Shown piece by piece: positions 1-12,212 of a stretch of DNA of 64,000 nt. The position numbers and the translations under genes were made by a program. The notes beneath the pieces were generated by a model. That model worked only from the letters and a program-made list of their open reading frames with translations. It ran no database searches and had not been told where the DNA came from. This stretch comes from Caulobacter radicis (GTDB taxonomy: Bacteria > Pseudomonadota > Alphaproteobacteria > Caulobacterales > Caulobacteraceae), in contig NZ_QDKO01000019.1 in assembly GCF_003094615.1 (NCBI RefSeq), forward strand, positions 62,001 to 126,000, read 5' to 3'. The number at the start of each line of letters is the position of its first letter. The first letter of the stretch is position 1.

Positions 1-758
1 ACGAGGTCCATCTGGGCGTTGTCGGGGATGAAGTCCTCGCCGATGCCCTCGACGATCCACGAGCCGGCCTCGCCATAGGTTCCGGTGGCCACGTAGTCGC
101 AGAGGATCGAGCCGACCGGGTCGGCCAGCACCATCTGCGTCTTGGGCGAGTGAGCGGCCATGTAGCGGCCCACGCCTGTCAGGGTGCCGCCCGAACCGAC
201 GCCGACGACCACGGCGTCGACGTCGCCGCCCATCTGCTCGAGGATCTCGGGGCCGGTGCCGGTCTCGTGGGCCCGCGGATTGGCCGGGTTGGCGAACTGG
301 TTGACGTAGATCGCGCCGGGGATCGACTGGGCCAGGATCTCGGCCATGTCCTGGTAGTATTCCGGGTGGCCCTTGCCGACGTCGCTGCGGGTCAGGCGAA
401 CGTCCACGCCCATGGCCCGCAGGTGCAGGATCTTCTCGCGCGCCATCTTGTCGGGAACGACGAGGATCAGCCGGTAGCCCTTCAGGGTCGCCACCTGGGC
501 CAGGCCAAGGCCGGTGTTGCCGGCGGTGGCCTCGACGATCGTCCCGCCCGGCTTCAGCGAGCCGTCGGCCTCGGCCGCCTCGATCATCGAGCGGGCCACG
601 CGGTCCTTGATCGAGCCGCCGGGGTTCTGGCTTTCCAGCTTCAGGAACAGGCGGCAGGGGCCGGTGTCGAGATTGCGCACCTCCAGCATCGGCGTGCGGC
701 CGATCAGGTCGAGCGCGGAACCGGCGACCGGGGGAAGGGTGGATTTGGGGTCGTTCAT
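1..758 (-). CDS. Cystathionine beta-synthase / cysteine synthase family, 3' end outside window
   Basis: The gene reads leftwards off the window edge, so only the first 252 residues are visible. It is a fold-type II PLP enzyme that makes a C-S bond from serine (or an activated serine). The PLP lysine is Lys51 in NPGGSIKDR, the substrate loop is ATAGNTG at 77-83, and the PLP phosphate loop is GSGGTLTG at 188-195. The stretch WIVEGIGEDFIPDN (234-247) is more typical of cystathionine beta-synthase than of CysK, so the first name is preferred. Whether C-terminal CBS regulatory domains follow cannot be seen. The ATG at 758 opens directly onto the family start. Family is certain; the exact substrate is inferred. 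Confidence 0.88.
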   Translation of the reverse strand, partial: MNDPKSTLPPVAGSALDLIGRTPMLEVRNLDTGPCRLFLKLESQNPGGSIKDRVARSMIEAAEADGSLKPGGTIVEATAGNTGLGLAQVATLKGYRLILVVPDKMAREKILHLRAMGVDVRLTRSDVGKGHPEYYQDMAEILAQSIPGAIYVNQFANPANPRAHETGTGPEILEQMGGDVDAVVVGVGSGGTLTGVGRYMAAHSPKTQMVLADPVGSILCDYVATGTYGEAGSWIVEGIGEDFIPDNAQMDL

Positions 759-844
759 GGCGCGACTCTGGGGCAGGGCGAAACGATCACCCTGTGTAAC
801 GCCCAAAACCGGAAACAGGAAACGCCGTTCTGAAAGCCTGGCCG

Positions 845-1081
845 TCAGGCCCCGGCGGCGGCCAGCCGGTCCATCCGCCACTCGCGGGCGAACTTCCTGC
901 CGACGCCGACGTCCTCGAACACCACCTTGCGGCGCTCGGCGCCCAGCTCGGGGGTGTTGTGGATCATCACGAACGGAAAGCCGTTGCTGGCCAGGAAGTT
1001 CTGCACGAAGCGCGAGAAGCGCAGGGCTTCCTCGGCCGAGGCCAGGCAGATGTCGACGGCGATGTCGGCGGCGGCTTTCAT
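845..1081 (-). CDS. Small conserved-type hypothetical protein (78 aa)
   Basis: I do not recognise the family. The frame continues upstream to 1222, but that extension runs through the transaldolase terminator hairpin and is arginine-rich junk-like sequence, so the ATG at 1081 is chosen. The 78-residue product looks soluble and mixed alpha/beta. It starts MKAAADIAVDIC and has two predicted helical stretches (16-30 and 55-72), with no signal peptide or membrane segment. It lies between the transaldolase and cystathionine beta-synthase genes on the same strand, 87 bases before the latter, which gives no clear functional link. Codon use is normal for the window, which supports a real gene. Confidence 0.6.
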   Translation of the reverse strand: MKAAADIAVDICLASAEEALRFSRFVQNFLASNGFPFVMIHNTPELGAERRKVVFEDVGVGRKFAREWRMDRLAAAGA

Positions 1082-1157
1082 GGGCGCGCTCCTCAGAACT
1101 CGAGGTTTCCCGACCCTAACGCGCCAGTTCGCGTTTGCGAACCACCTTCGCAGTCGC

Positions 1158-1190
1158 AAAAAGAAACGGCCCCGGACGAATCCGGGGCCG
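1158..1190 (-). terminator. Intrinsic terminator after transaldolase
   Basis: A perfect 10-bp stem (1167-1176 with 1181-1190) closed by a 4-base loop is followed on the minus strand by TTTCTTTTT. It lies 45 bases past the transaldolase stop, so it is a typical rho-independent terminator for that leftward gene. Confidence 0.85.
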
Positions 1191-1234
1191 CGCCTTGCGC
1201 CGCAACGGGTTGCGGCGATCAAAAAAATCGCTGG

Positions 1235-1888
1235 TTACAGGATCGACTGGCCGGTGCTGGCCCAGTCCTTCAGGAACTGCTCAAGGCCCTTGTCGGTCAG
1301 CGGGTGCTTGAACATGTCGCCGAACACCGCCGGCGGGATGGTGACGACGTCGGCGCCGGCTATGGCGGCTTCCTTCACGTGGATGGTGTTGCGCACCGAG
1401 GCGGCCAGGATCTCGGTCTCGTAGCCGTAGTTGTCGTAGATGGCGCGGATGTCGCGGATCAGGTCCATGCCGTCGAAGCCGTAGTCGTCGAGGCGGCCGA
1501 TGAACGGCGAGACGTAGGTCGCGCCGGCCTTGCCGGCCAGCAGGGCCTGGGCCGGCGAGAAGCACAGGGTGACGTTGGTCTTGACGCCTTCGTTGGCGAA
1601 GTGGCCGCAGGCGATCAGGCCGTCGCGGGTCAGCGGCAGCTTGATCACGACGTTGGGGGCGATCTGGGCCAGCTTGGCGCCTTCGGCGATCATGGCGTCG
1701 GCGGTGGTGGCGGCCACTTCGGCGCTGATCGGGCCGGGAACCAGGTCGCAGATCTCGGCGATTACTTCGAGCATCGGACGGCCCGACTTGGCGATCAGGG
1801 TCGGATTGGTGGTGACGCCGTCGATCAGGCCGGTCGCGGCGAAGTCGGCGATGACCTTGGTGTCGGTGCTGTCGAGGAAGATCTGCAT
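1235..1888 (-). CDS. tal: Transaldolase (TalC/FSA-type)
   Basis: The 217-residue product matches the short transaldolase / fructose-6-phosphate aldolase subfamily. These enzymes move a dihydroxyacetone unit between sugar phosphates in the non-oxidative pentose phosphate pathway. The N-terminal strand carries the family start (MQIFLDSTD) followed by [11 protein letters not shown] at 24-34, and the Schiff-base lysine is Lys83 in VIKLPLT. The [11 protein letters not shown] segment follows at 105-115. The length is normal for the subfamily. It ends in a strong intrinsic terminator. Transketolase, its pathway partner, is 8 kb away in this window, so both non-oxidative enzymes are present. Transaldolase versus FSA activity cannot be settled from sequence alone; transaldolase is usual in this lineage. 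Confidence 0.92.
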   Translation of the reverse strand: MQIFLDSTDTKVIADFAATGLIDGVTTNPTLIAKSGRPMLEVIAEICDLVPGPISAEVAATTADAMIAEGAKLAQIAPNVVIKLPLTRDGLIACGHFANEGVKTNVTLCFSPAQALLAGKAGATYVSPFIGRLDDYGFDGMDLIRDIRAIYDNYGYETEILAASVRNTIHVKEAAIAGADVVTIPPAVFGDMFKHPLTDKGLEQFLKDWASTGQSIL

Positions 1889-1960
1889 GGCTCTGCGCGG
1901 GGCCTTGTTGTGGAGAATTTGCAGCGGGTTTAGCCCCTCGGGGGCCGCCGCGCCAGGATT

Positions 1961-2836
1961 TCAGATTTCGCCGTCCGCCAGTTGGCGCAGATAGCGGTGG
2001 TAGCCGGTCTTGGGGGTCTCGCCGGCCAGGGCGCGCAGTTGGTCGGCGTCGATGAAGCCCATCTGGAAGGCCACCTCCTCGACGCAGCCGATGCGGAAGC
2101 CCTGCCGCAGCTCGATGGCGCGCACGTACTCGGCGGCCTCCATCAGGGAGTCGTGGGTGCCGGTGTCGAACCAGGCGTAGCCGCGTCCCAGCCGCTCGAC
2201 GGTCAGGTCGCCGGCGTCGAGATAGGCGCGGTTGACGTCGGTGATCTCCAGTTCGCCGCGCGCCGAGGGCTTCAGGCTCCTGGCGATGGCCGAGGCCTGG
2301 CCGTCGTAGAAATAGAGGCCGGTCACGGCGTGGCGCGAGCGCGGCCTGGCCGGCTTTTCCTCGATGCTCAGGGCCCGGCCGTCGGGCCCGATCTCGACGA
2401 CGCCATAGCGCTGCGGATCGACCACGCTGTAGCCGAACACGGTCGCGCCGCTCTGGCGTCCGGCCGCCTTCTGCAGGAGGTCGGCGAAGCCGGCGCCGAA
2501 GAAGATGTTGTCGCCCAGCACCACGGCGCTGTCGGCGCCGTCGAGGAAGTCCTCGCCGAGAATGAGCGCCTGGGCGATGCCGTCGGGAGACGGCTGGGGC
2601 TTGTATTCGATCCGCAGGCCCAGCTGCGAGCCGTCGCCCAGCAGGCGCCGGAACGCGCTCTCGTCATGGGGATTGGTGACGATCAGGATCTCGCGCACCC
2701 CGGCCAGCATCAGGGTGGTCAGCGAGTAGTAGATCATCGGCTTGTCGTAGACCGGCAGCAGCTGCTTGCTGACGGCCAGGGTCAGGGGCGCCAGCCGGCT
2801 GCCAGAGCCGCCGGCGAGAATGATCCCACGCCTCAT
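1961..2836 (-). CDS. rmlA: Glucose-1-phosphate thymidylyltransferase
   Basis: RmlA joins glucose 1-phosphate to dTTP, the first step of dTDP-L-rhamnose synthesis. The 291-residue length is normal. The nucleotide-binding signature GGSGSRL is at residues 9-15, the conserved [15 protein letters not shown] follows at about 23-37, and the metal-binding LGDN is near 107-110. The ATG at 2836 overlaps the rmlD stop by four bases (ATGA), so translation is probably coupled. It is the last gene of the gmhB-rmlB-rmlD-rmlA string. The C-terminal region keeps the allosteric dTDP-rhamnose site segments seen in the family. Confidence 0.96.
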   Translation of the reverse strand: MRRGIILAGGSGSRLAPLTLAVSKQLLPVYDKPMIYYSLTTLMLAGVREILIVTNPHDESAFRRLLGDGSQLGLRIEYKPQPSPDGIAQALILGEDFLDGADSAVVLGDNIFFGAGFADLLQKAAGRQSGATVFGYSVVDPQRYGVVEIGPDGRALSIEEKPARPRSRHAVTGLYFYDGQASAIARSLKPSARGELEITDVNRAYLDAGDLTVERLGRGYAWFDTGTHDSLMEAAEYVRAIELRQGFRIGCVEEVAFQMGFIDADQLRALAGETPKTGYHRYLRQLADGEI

Positions 2837-3713
2837 GTGTCCAGTCCTTGGGCGATGATTTGGTCGGCGGCGCGCGCCACGGCGCTCGCCCAGGGCTCGG
2901 CTTGCCAGCCGAAAACGGCGGAAACCCGGCTGTTGTCGAGCGCGCCGTTGAGCGGCCGCGCGGCGGGCTCGGGAAAGTCGCGCTTGGCGATCGGCGACAG
3001 CCGCGCGCGGGTGCGCGGGTCGCGGGCCAGGGCGGCGGCGGCCAGGTCGTGACGCGAGGTCGCCCCGGCGTTGGTGAAGTGGAACAGGCCGAAGGCCGGA
3101 TCGCCCGCGTCGGCCGAGGCCCAGCGCGGCGCGGCGCCGAGGATGAAGTCGGCCAGGGCCGTGGCGTCGGTCGGGCAGCCGTACTGGTCGGCGACCACGC
3201 GCAGCTCGTCCCGCGCGCGTCCCAGTTCCAGCATGGTGCGGATGAAGTTGCGGCCAAAGCGCGAGAACACCCAGGAAACGCGCAGCACCACGCCCTTTTC
3301 CCAGGCCAGGACGGCGGTCTCGCCGTCCAGCTTGGTGGCGCCATAGACCGACAGCGGGTTGGGCGCGTCGTCCTCGCGATAGGCGCGGTCGAGGGCGCCG
3401 TCGAACACGCAGTCGGTCGAGAGATGCACCAGCGGCAGGCCGCGGGCCGCGCAGGCCCTGGCCATGGCGGCCGGCGCCAGGGCGTTGGCGGCGCGGGCCG
3501 CCTCGGGCTCGGCCTCGGCCTTGTCGACCAGGGTGAAGGCGGCGCAGTTGACCACGAGGTCGCAGTCGGCCCCAGCGATGGCCGCCTCGATCGCGGCTTC
3601 GGCGGCGAGATCCACGTCGTTGCGCGACAGCGGGACGAGAACGGCCCGGCCCGGCGCGGCGGCGATCATCGCCCGCGAAACCTGGCCGGTGGCGCCAAAT
3701 TGCAGGATCCGGA

Positions 3714-3717
<4 letters not shown>
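2833..3717 (-). CDS. rmlD: dTDP-4-dehydrorhamnose reductase
   Basis: RmlD reduces the 4-keto sugar with NAD(P)H to give dTDP-L-rhamnose. The 294-residue product has the Rossmann loop GATGQVS near the N-terminus, the [12 protein letters not shown] segment, LSTDCVFDG and the catalytic YGATK (YxxxK). The frame is open to 3771, but the extension lacks family sequence. The GTG at 3717 overlaps the rmlB stop as GTGA and starts right at the Rossmann strand (VIRILQFG), so it is chosen. The last glycine of the usual GxxGQLG is replaced by Ser, a mild variation. It lies between rmlB and rmlA with four-base overlaps on both sides. Confidence 0.94.
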
Positions 3718-4759
<1,042 letters not shown>

Positions 4760-4763
<4 letters not shown>

Positions 4764-5308
4764 GCCGGGTCTCCCGGGGCGGCCGGGAAGCGCCGGCCGA
4801 GCTTGGTTCTGAGAAATTGCAGCAAGTCGCCGCCCGTGAACAGGAAGCCTTCGACGCCTGCCCGTCGGGCGGCCTCGACGTCGCTGTCGTTGTCGCCGAC
4901 CAGCACGCAGTCCTGCGGCGACAGGCCGGCCTCGGCCAGGCCGCGCAGGATCATCCCGGGGTTGGGCTTGCGGTCGGGATGGTCGTCGCGGCGATAGGCC
5001 TCGACCACGGCGTCCTTGTGGAACGGGCAGTGGTAGAAGGCGGCGATCTCGCCGCCGAGGCGGTGCAGGTCGCCCTGCATGTGCGCGTGAAGGGCGTGGA
5101 CCGCGTCCTCGCCGTAGTAGCCGCGCGCCACGCCGGACTGGTTGGTGACGACGATGCTGCGGACGCCCGCCGCGGTCAGGGCCGCGATCGCTTCGCGGGC
5201 GCCGGGGACCCATTCCAGCTCGGCCGGATCGTGGACGTAGCCCCGGTCGACATTGAGGACGCCGTCGCGATCGAAGAAGACGGCCTTCAGTGGGTTGTGG
5301 TCATGCAT
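4760..5308 (-). CDS. gmhB: D-glycero-D-manno-heptose 1,7-bisphosphate 7-phosphatase
   Basis: This 182-residue HAD phosphatase has the nucleophile motif DRDGVLN, TNQSGVARGYY as motif II, and RKPNPGM with VGDNDSD as motifs III and IV, which is the GmhB / HisB-N group. GmhB removes the 7-phosphate of heptose bisphosphate during ADP-heptose synthesis for LPS. hldE, which provides the flanking steps, is in the same window at 49-50.5 kb. The zinc loop is unusual: the first half CPFH is present, but the second pair that is normally CDC before RKP reads HPD. It is the first gene of the rml operon, which mixes heptose and rhamnose supply. Histidinol phosphatase is a less likely alternative. Confidence 0.85.
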
Positions 5309-5354
5309 CTTGTCTCGCCATTACGCGACGGCCCCGCCGGTCACAAGCCGAGGC

Positions 5355-5382
5355 TTGCGTAGCGCCGCCTGGACGCTAGAAA
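5355..5382 (+). promoter_or_regulatory. Candidate promoter for the AGE-type isomerase gene
   Basis: TTGCGT at 5355-5360 and GCTAGAAA at 5375-5382 are 14 bases apart. They resemble the Caulobacter housekeeping boxes TTGACG and GCTANAWC. The expected start of transcription is about 20 bases before the ATG at 5409. Confidence 0.4.
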
Positions 5383-5408
5383 ACCGCTCAACTCTACTGG
5401 AGAACAGC

Positions 5409-6563
5409 ATGACCGCTTCGGCCCGCATCGTCCGCCTTCGCGACCAGCTCAAGGCTTGGGCGCTGAACGACGCCTTCCCCCTGTGGTGGACCGTCGGCGC
5501 GGACCGCGAGAAGGGCGGCTTCTTCGAGAAGGTCGCCCTGGACGGTACGCCGGTCGAGGCGCCGCGCCGCGCTCGCGTGCAGCCGCGTCAGATCTATTCG
5601 TACGCCGCAGCGGGCGCCCTCGGCTGGGAAGGGCCCTGGCGCGAGGCCCTGGCCCATGGCCTGGAGTTCTATCTGGCGCGCTATCGTCGTGCGGACGGCT
5701 TCTTCCGCACGCTGGTGGCGTCGGACGGCTCGCCGCTGGACGACAAGGTCGACCTCTACGACCAGGCTTTCGGCCTGTTCGGCCTGGCCATGGCCAGCCA
5801 GGCGCTGCCCGAGCGCGAGGACCTGCCCCGCATCGCCGTCGAGCTGCGGGGCGCCCTGCAGGCGACGCTGAAGCATCCCGTGGCCGGTTTCGAGGAAAGC
5901 GTTCCGCGCACCCTGCCGCTGCTGTCCAATCCGCACATGCACCTCTTCGAGGCCAGTCTGGCCTGGATCGAGGCGGGCGGCGACGCCGGCTGGCGGGCGA
6001 TGGCCGACGAGATCGCGGAGCTGGCGCTGGCCAAGTTCATCGACCCCGCCAGCGGCGGCTTGCGTGAATACTATGACGGCGACTGGAACGCGGCCCCCGG
6101 CGTGGCGGGCCGCATCGTCGAGCCGGGCCATCAGTTCGAGTGGGCCTGGCTGTTGCTCCGCTGGAGCCAGCTGTCGGGGCGCGCCGACGCCCGCGCCGCG
6201 GCGCTGCGGATGATCGAGATCGGCAAGGGGCCGGGCGTGGATCCCGCGCGCGGCGTGGCCATCTTCGCCCTGCTCGACGACATGAGCGTGCACGACGACG
6301 TCGCCCGCCTGTGGGCGCAGACCGAATGGATCAAGGCCGGTGTCCTGGCCGCCCAGGTCACCGGCGACGACGCCTGGCTGGAGGTGGCGGCCGACGGCGC
6401 CGAGGCCCTGCTCAAATACTTCGATGTCGCCGTGCCGGGTCTCTGGCGAGACAAGCTCCAGGCCGACGGGACGTTCGTGGACGAGCCGGCGCCGGCCAGC
6501 TCGTTCTACCACATCGTCTGCGCGATCCTGGAGCTCGATAGGGTGGTCAGCGCCAGATCGTGA
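5409..6563 (+). CDS. AGE-family sugar epimerase/isomerase, likely mannose-6-phosphate isomerase
   Basis: The 384-residue product is an (alpha/alpha)6-barrel protein of the N-acylglucosamine 2-epimerase family. Family motifs are visible in order: RVQPRQIY, LYDQAFGLFGLA, NPHMHLFEASLAW and EPGHQFEWAWLL, including the histidines used for proton transfer. The ATG at 5409 follows TGGAG, and the upstream in-frame extension is not family-like. The gene converges on manC and overlaps it by 17 bases at the 3' ends. The manC product lacks a phosphomannose isomerase domain, so this enzyme probably supplies mannose 6-phosphate from fructose 6-phosphate. A renin-binding-protein-like epimerase acting on another sugar is the alternative. 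Confidence 0.85.
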   Translation: MTASARIVRLRDQLKAWALNDAFPLWWTVGADREKGGFFEKVALDGTPVEAPRRARVQPRQIYSYAAAGALGWEGPWREALAHGLEFYLARYRRADGFFRTLVASDGSPLDDKVDLYDQAFGLFGLAMASQALPEREDLPRIAVELRGALQATLKHPVAGFEESVPRTLPLLSNPHMHLFEASLAWIEAGGDAGWRAMADEIAELALAKFIDPASGGLREYYDGDWNAAPGVAGRIVEPGHQFEWAWLLLRWSQLSGRADARAAALRMIEIGKGPGVDPARGVAIFALLDDMSVHDDVARLWAQTEWIKAGVLAAQVTGDDAWLEVAADGAEALLKYFDVAVPGLWRDKLQADGTFVDEPAPASSFYHIVCAILELDRVVSARS

Positions 6564-7866
6564 CGAGCGCGGTGCTGGCTTCGCCGGCGCGCACCATCAC
6601 TGGTGAGTGCAGGTCGGCGCGGGCGCCCTGGGCGTAGGTTTCGGTCTCCGCTTCGAGGGCGCCGTCCAGCACCTGGATGGAGCTGACCGGCAGGCTGGTC
6701 ATCGCCCCGGCCTCGAAGCGCCACAAGGACACCTCGACCTTGGCCGAACGGGTGACCGGCTGGCGCTCGATCCCGCCCGAGAAGGCGATGGCGTGGCGGT
6801 GGGCGATATCGCGCCCGCTGGCCTTCAGCACGTCGACGAGGGTCTTCACCGCCTGGGCGTCGTCGCGGCGGCAGACGAGGACCGCGTCGCTCTCGGCGAC
6901 GATCAGCAGGTCCTCGACGCCGATGGCGCCGACGAACGGGCCGTTCGAGCGAGCCAGCACGCCGCGGGTGTTGATCAGGTGGACGTCGCCGGTCGCGGTA
7001 TTGCCCGAGAGGTCGCGGATCGAGGCCTCCCAGATGGCGTCCCAGGCCCCGAGGTCGGACCAGGTGAAGGCGGCGGGCGCGACCGCCGCCTTGTCCGTAC
7101 GTTCCATCACGGCGTAGTCGAGCGACTTCTTGGTCGTCGTGGAGAAGGCGTTGGCGTCCAGGCGCAGGGTGATGCCCTCGCGAGACCCCTTCTCGACCGC
7201 GTCGATGGCGCCGTTGCTGATCGCCGGCTCGTAGGTGTCGAGCTCCTCGAGCAGGGTCTTGGCCGCGAAGGCGAAGTTGCCGCTGTTCCAGTAATAGCCC
7301 TCGGCGAGATAGCGCTTGGCCGTCTCGAGGTCGGGCTTCTCGACGAAGGCGTCGATCGACTTGACGCCGCTGGGCAGCGCATCGCCCGGCTTGATATAGC
7401 CAAAGCCGGTGGCGGGGCTGGTCGGCTGGACGCCGAAGGTCACGATCAGGCCGGTGCGGGCGGCGCTCACCGCCGTCAGGGCGGCCTCGCGGAACACGTC
7501 CACCTCGGCGATGTGGTGATCGGCGGCCAGCATCAGGACGACGCCGTCGGGCGTCTTGGCGCGGACATAGGCGGCGGCGGCGGCGATGGCCGGCGCGGAG
7601 TCGCGGGCTTCGGGCTCGATGATCACCACCAGGTTGGCGCCGATCTCGCTGGCCTGGCGCTCGACCAGCTCGGCCATGTGGCGGCCCGTCACCACCACGA
7701 TCTCGTGGGCGCCGGGCAGGTCCATCACGCGAAGGATGGTCTCCTGGAAGCTCGAGCGATCACCGATCAGCTTGAGGAACTGCTTGGGGCGATCCGACCT
7801 CGACGACGGCCAGAGTCGAGTGCCCGACCCACCACAGAGGATGACTGGATAGATAGCGTCGACCAA
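6547..7866 (-). CDS. manC: Mannose-1-phosphate guanylyltransferase
   Basis: ManC makes GDP-mannose from mannose 1-phosphate and GTP, feeding gmd at 17.7 kb. The nucleotidyltransferase signature GGSGTRLWPSSR is at the N-terminus, followed by RPKQFLKL, the EKPD and NSGNFAF segments and DLGAWD. The protein is about 439 residues. Its C-terminal ~90 residues are a short beta-rich tail without the cupin phosphomannose isomerase motifs of two-domain ManC/AlgA proteins. The start is set at TTG 7866, behind GGGGGGAAG and two residues before the family N-terminus. An ATG at 7920 would add 18 residues unlike the family. The exact start is uncertain. Confidence 0.92.
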   Translation of the reverse strand: MVDAIYPVILCGGSGTRLWPSSRSDRPKQFLKLIGDRSSFQETILRVMDLPGAHEIVVVTGRHMAELVERQASEIGANLVVIIEPEARDSAPAIAAAAAYVRAKTPDGVVLMLAADHHIAEVDVFREAALTAVSAARTGLIVTFGVQPTSPATGFGYIKPGDALPSGVKSIDAFVEKPDLETAKRYLAEGYYWNSGNFAFAAKTLLEELDTYEPAISNGAIDAVEKGSREGITLRLDANAFSTTTKKSLDYAVMERTDKAAVAPAAFTWSDLGAWDAIWEASIRDLSGNTATGDVHLINTRGVLARSNGPFVGAIGVEDLLIVAESDAVLVCRRDDAQAVKTLVDVLKASGRDIAHRHAIAFSGGIERQPVTRSAKVEVSLWRFEAGAMTSLPVSSIQVLDGALEAETETYAQGARADLHSPVMVRAGEASTALVTIWR

Positions 7867-7977
7867 AGGACTTCCCCCCAAAAACTCGCACGCGGATACG
7901 TTGCGCGATCTATAGGACATTGCCCCTTTGGTCTACGCCCCTTCAAAGCCTAATGCATTGGCGCTACGGCTGAATTG

Positions 7978-10005
<2,028 letters not shown>

Positions 10006-10023
10006 GTGGTCGACCTTTCGAGG

Positions 10024-10044
10024 TTATGCTAAAAGTGAGCATAA
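10024..10044. promoter_or_regulatory. Operator-like palindrome upstream of nadE
   Basis: TTATGCT and AGCATAA form perfect 7-bp inverted arms around a 7-base AT-rich spacer, 19 bases before the nadE GTG. Its symmetry and position suit a repressor site. NadQ, known to control NAD synthesis genes in alphaproteobacteria, is a candidate by inference, but its exact consensus was not checked. Confidence 0.5.
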
Positions 10045-10206
10045 GTCTGCGTCCAGCTATATCCGGTCCGCGCGCCGTTGCATAGCGGCCTCAGCAGGCG
10101 GGCTATATGCCCCGGTTGCTTGACCCTGGGGGCCTCGCATGTCACGTGCGGGCCGCGCAGGCGCCCCCGCCGTCCACAGACATAAAAGCCGAAGAGCCAG
10201 AGCCCC

Positions 10207-12174
10207 ATGCCCGTCTCGCCGATCAAGATGGCCGACGCCATCCGCGTCCTTTCGATGGAGGCCGTGCACAAGGCCAAGTCGGGTCACCAGGGCATGCCGA
10301 TGGGCATGGCCGACGTGGCCACCGTGCTGTTCAGCAAGTTCATGAAGTTCGACGCCGGCAAGCCCGACTGGGCCGACCGCGACCGCTTCGTGCTGTCGGC
10401 CGGCCACGGCTCGATGCTGCTTTATTCCCTGCTTCACCTGACCGGCTACAAGGCCGTGACGATGAAGGAGATCGAGAACTTCCGCCAGTGGGGCTCGCTG
10501 ACCCCGGGCCACCCCGAGGTGCACCACACCCCGGGCGTGGAGACCACCACCGGCCCGCTGGGCCAGGGCCTGGCCACCTCGGTCGGCATGGCGATGGCCG
10601 AGGCCCACCTCGCCGCCGTCTACGGCAAGGATCTCGTCGATCACCGCACCTGGGTGATCGCCGGCGACGGCTGCCTGATGGAAGGCGTCAGCCATGAGGC
10701 CATCAGCCTGGCCGGCCGCCTGAAGCTGTCGAAGCTGACGGTGCTGTTCGACGACAACAACACCACCATCGACGGCGTGGCCACCATCGCCGAGACCGGC
10801 GACCAAGTGGCGCGCTTCAAGGCCGCCGGCTGGGCCGTGAAGGTCGTCGACGGCCACGACCACGGCAAGATCGCCGCCGCCCTGCGCTGGGCGACCAAGC
10901 AGGACCGCCCGACCATGATCGCGTGCAAGACGCTGATCTCCAAGGGCGCCGGCCCGAAGGAAGGCGACCCCCACAGCCACGGCTACACCCTGTTCGACAG
11001 CGAGATCGTCGCCGCCCGCGCGGCCATGGGCTGGGACGCCGCGCCGTTCACCGTGCCGGACGACATCGCCAAGGCCTGGAAGAGCGTCGGTCGCCGCGGC
11101 GCCCGCGTCCGCAAGGGCTGGGAAGCCGCCGTCGCCGCCTCGGACAAGGGCGCGGAGTTCACCCGCGCGGTGGTCAAGGGCCAGCTGCCGGCCGACGCCT
11201 TCGCCAAGCTCGAGGCCCACATCGCCGCCGCCGTCGAGAACAAGCCGGTCAACGCCACCCGCGTCCACTCGGGCTCGGCCCTGGACCAGCTGATCCCGGC
11301 CATCCCGGAGATGATCGGCGGCTCGGCCGACCTGACCGGCTCGAACAACACCCTGGTCAAGGGCATGGGCGCCTATGACACGCCCGACTACGCCGGCCGC
11401 TACGTCCACTACGGCGTGCGCGAGTTCGGCATGGCCGCGGCCATGAACGGCATGGCGCTGCACGGCGGCGTGATCCCGTACTCGGGCACCTTCCTGGCCT
11501 TCGCCGACTACAGCCGCGCGGCGATCCGCCTGGGCGCCCTGATGCAGGCCAAGGTCATCCACGTGATGACCCACGACTCCATCGGCCTGGGCGAGGACGG
11601 CCCGACCCACCAGCCGGTCGAGCAGGTGGCCAGCCTGCGCGCCATCCCCAACCTGCTGGTCTTCCGTCCGGCCGACGCGGTGGAAGCCGCCGAGGCCTGG
11701 CAGGTGGCCCTGCAGCAGAACACCACCCCGTCGGTGATGTGCCTGTCGCGCCAGAAGACTCCGCACGTGCGCACCTTCGCCGGCGAGAACCAGGTGGCCA
11801 AGGGCGCCTATGAGCTGCTGGCCGCGCAAGGCGGCGACGCGGCCGTGACGATCTTCGCCACCGGCACCGAGGTCGGCCTGGCCGTGGCCGCCCGCGAAGT
11901 GCTGCAGTCGCAAGGCAAGCCGACCCGCGTGGTATCGGTTCCCTGCTGGGAGCTGTTCGACCAGCAGCCGGCCGCCTATCGCAAGGCCGTGATCGGCTCG
12001 GCGCCGGTGCGCGTGGCCGTCGAGGCCGGCATCCGCCAGGGTTGGGAACGCTTCATCGGCGAGGACGGCAAGTTCGTCGGCATGACGGGCTTTGGCGCCA
12101 GCGCCCCGTTCGAACGCCTCTACAAGGAGTTCGGCATCACCACCGAGGCGGTGGTGGAAGCGGCCGCCGGCTGA
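10207..12174 (+). CDS. tkt: Transketolase
   Basis: Transketolase transfers two-carbon units between sugar phosphates in the pentose phosphate pathway using thiamine diphosphate. The 655-residue length is normal. Visible motifs are GHGSMLLYSLLHLTGY, TGPLGQGLATSVGMA, the TPP-binding AGDGCLMEG with the later DDNNTTIDG, and HDSIGLGEDGPTHQP in the pyrimidine domain. The ATG at 10207 follows an AGAGCCAGAG purine stretch. A candidate promoter (GCTATATG at 10102-10109) lies about 100 bases upstream, but its -35 spacing is poor. It is divergent from nadE and has no other operon partner upstream. Confidence 0.97.
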   Translation: MPVSPIKMADAIRVLSMEAVHKAKSGHQGMPMGMADVATVLFSKFMKFDAGKPDWADRDRFVLSAGHGSMLLYSLLHLTGYKAVTMKEIENFRQWGSLTPGHPEVHHTPGVETTTGPLGQGLATSVGMAMAEAHLAAVYGKDLVDHRTWVIAGDGCLMEGVSHEAISLAGRLKLSKLTVLFDDNNTTIDGVATIAETGDQVARFKAAGWAVKVVDGHDHGKIAAALRWATKQDRPTMIACKTLISKGAGPKEGDPHSHGYTLFDSEIVAARAAMGWDAAPFTVPDDIAKAWKSVGRRGARVRKGWEAAVAASDKGAEFTRAVVKGQLPADAFAKLEAHIAAAVENKPVNATRVHSGSALDQLIPAIPEMIGGSADLTGSNNTLVKGMGAYDTPDYAGRYVHYGVREFGMAAAMNGMALHGGVIPYSGTFLAFADYSRAAIRLGALMQAKVIHVMTHDSIGLGEDGPTHQPVEQVASLRAIPNLLVFRPADAVEAAEAWQVALQQNTTPSVMCLSRQKTPHVRTFAGENQVAKGAYELLAAQGGDAAVTIFATGTEVGLAVAAREVLQSQGKPTRVVSVPCWELFDQQPAAYRKAVIGSAPVRVAVEAGIRQGWERFIGEDGKFVGMTGFGASAPFERLYKEFGITTEAVVEAAAG

Positions 12175-12212
12175 GGAAAGCCAAGCATCGCCACGGAAGG
12201 AGAGGAGGGGAA

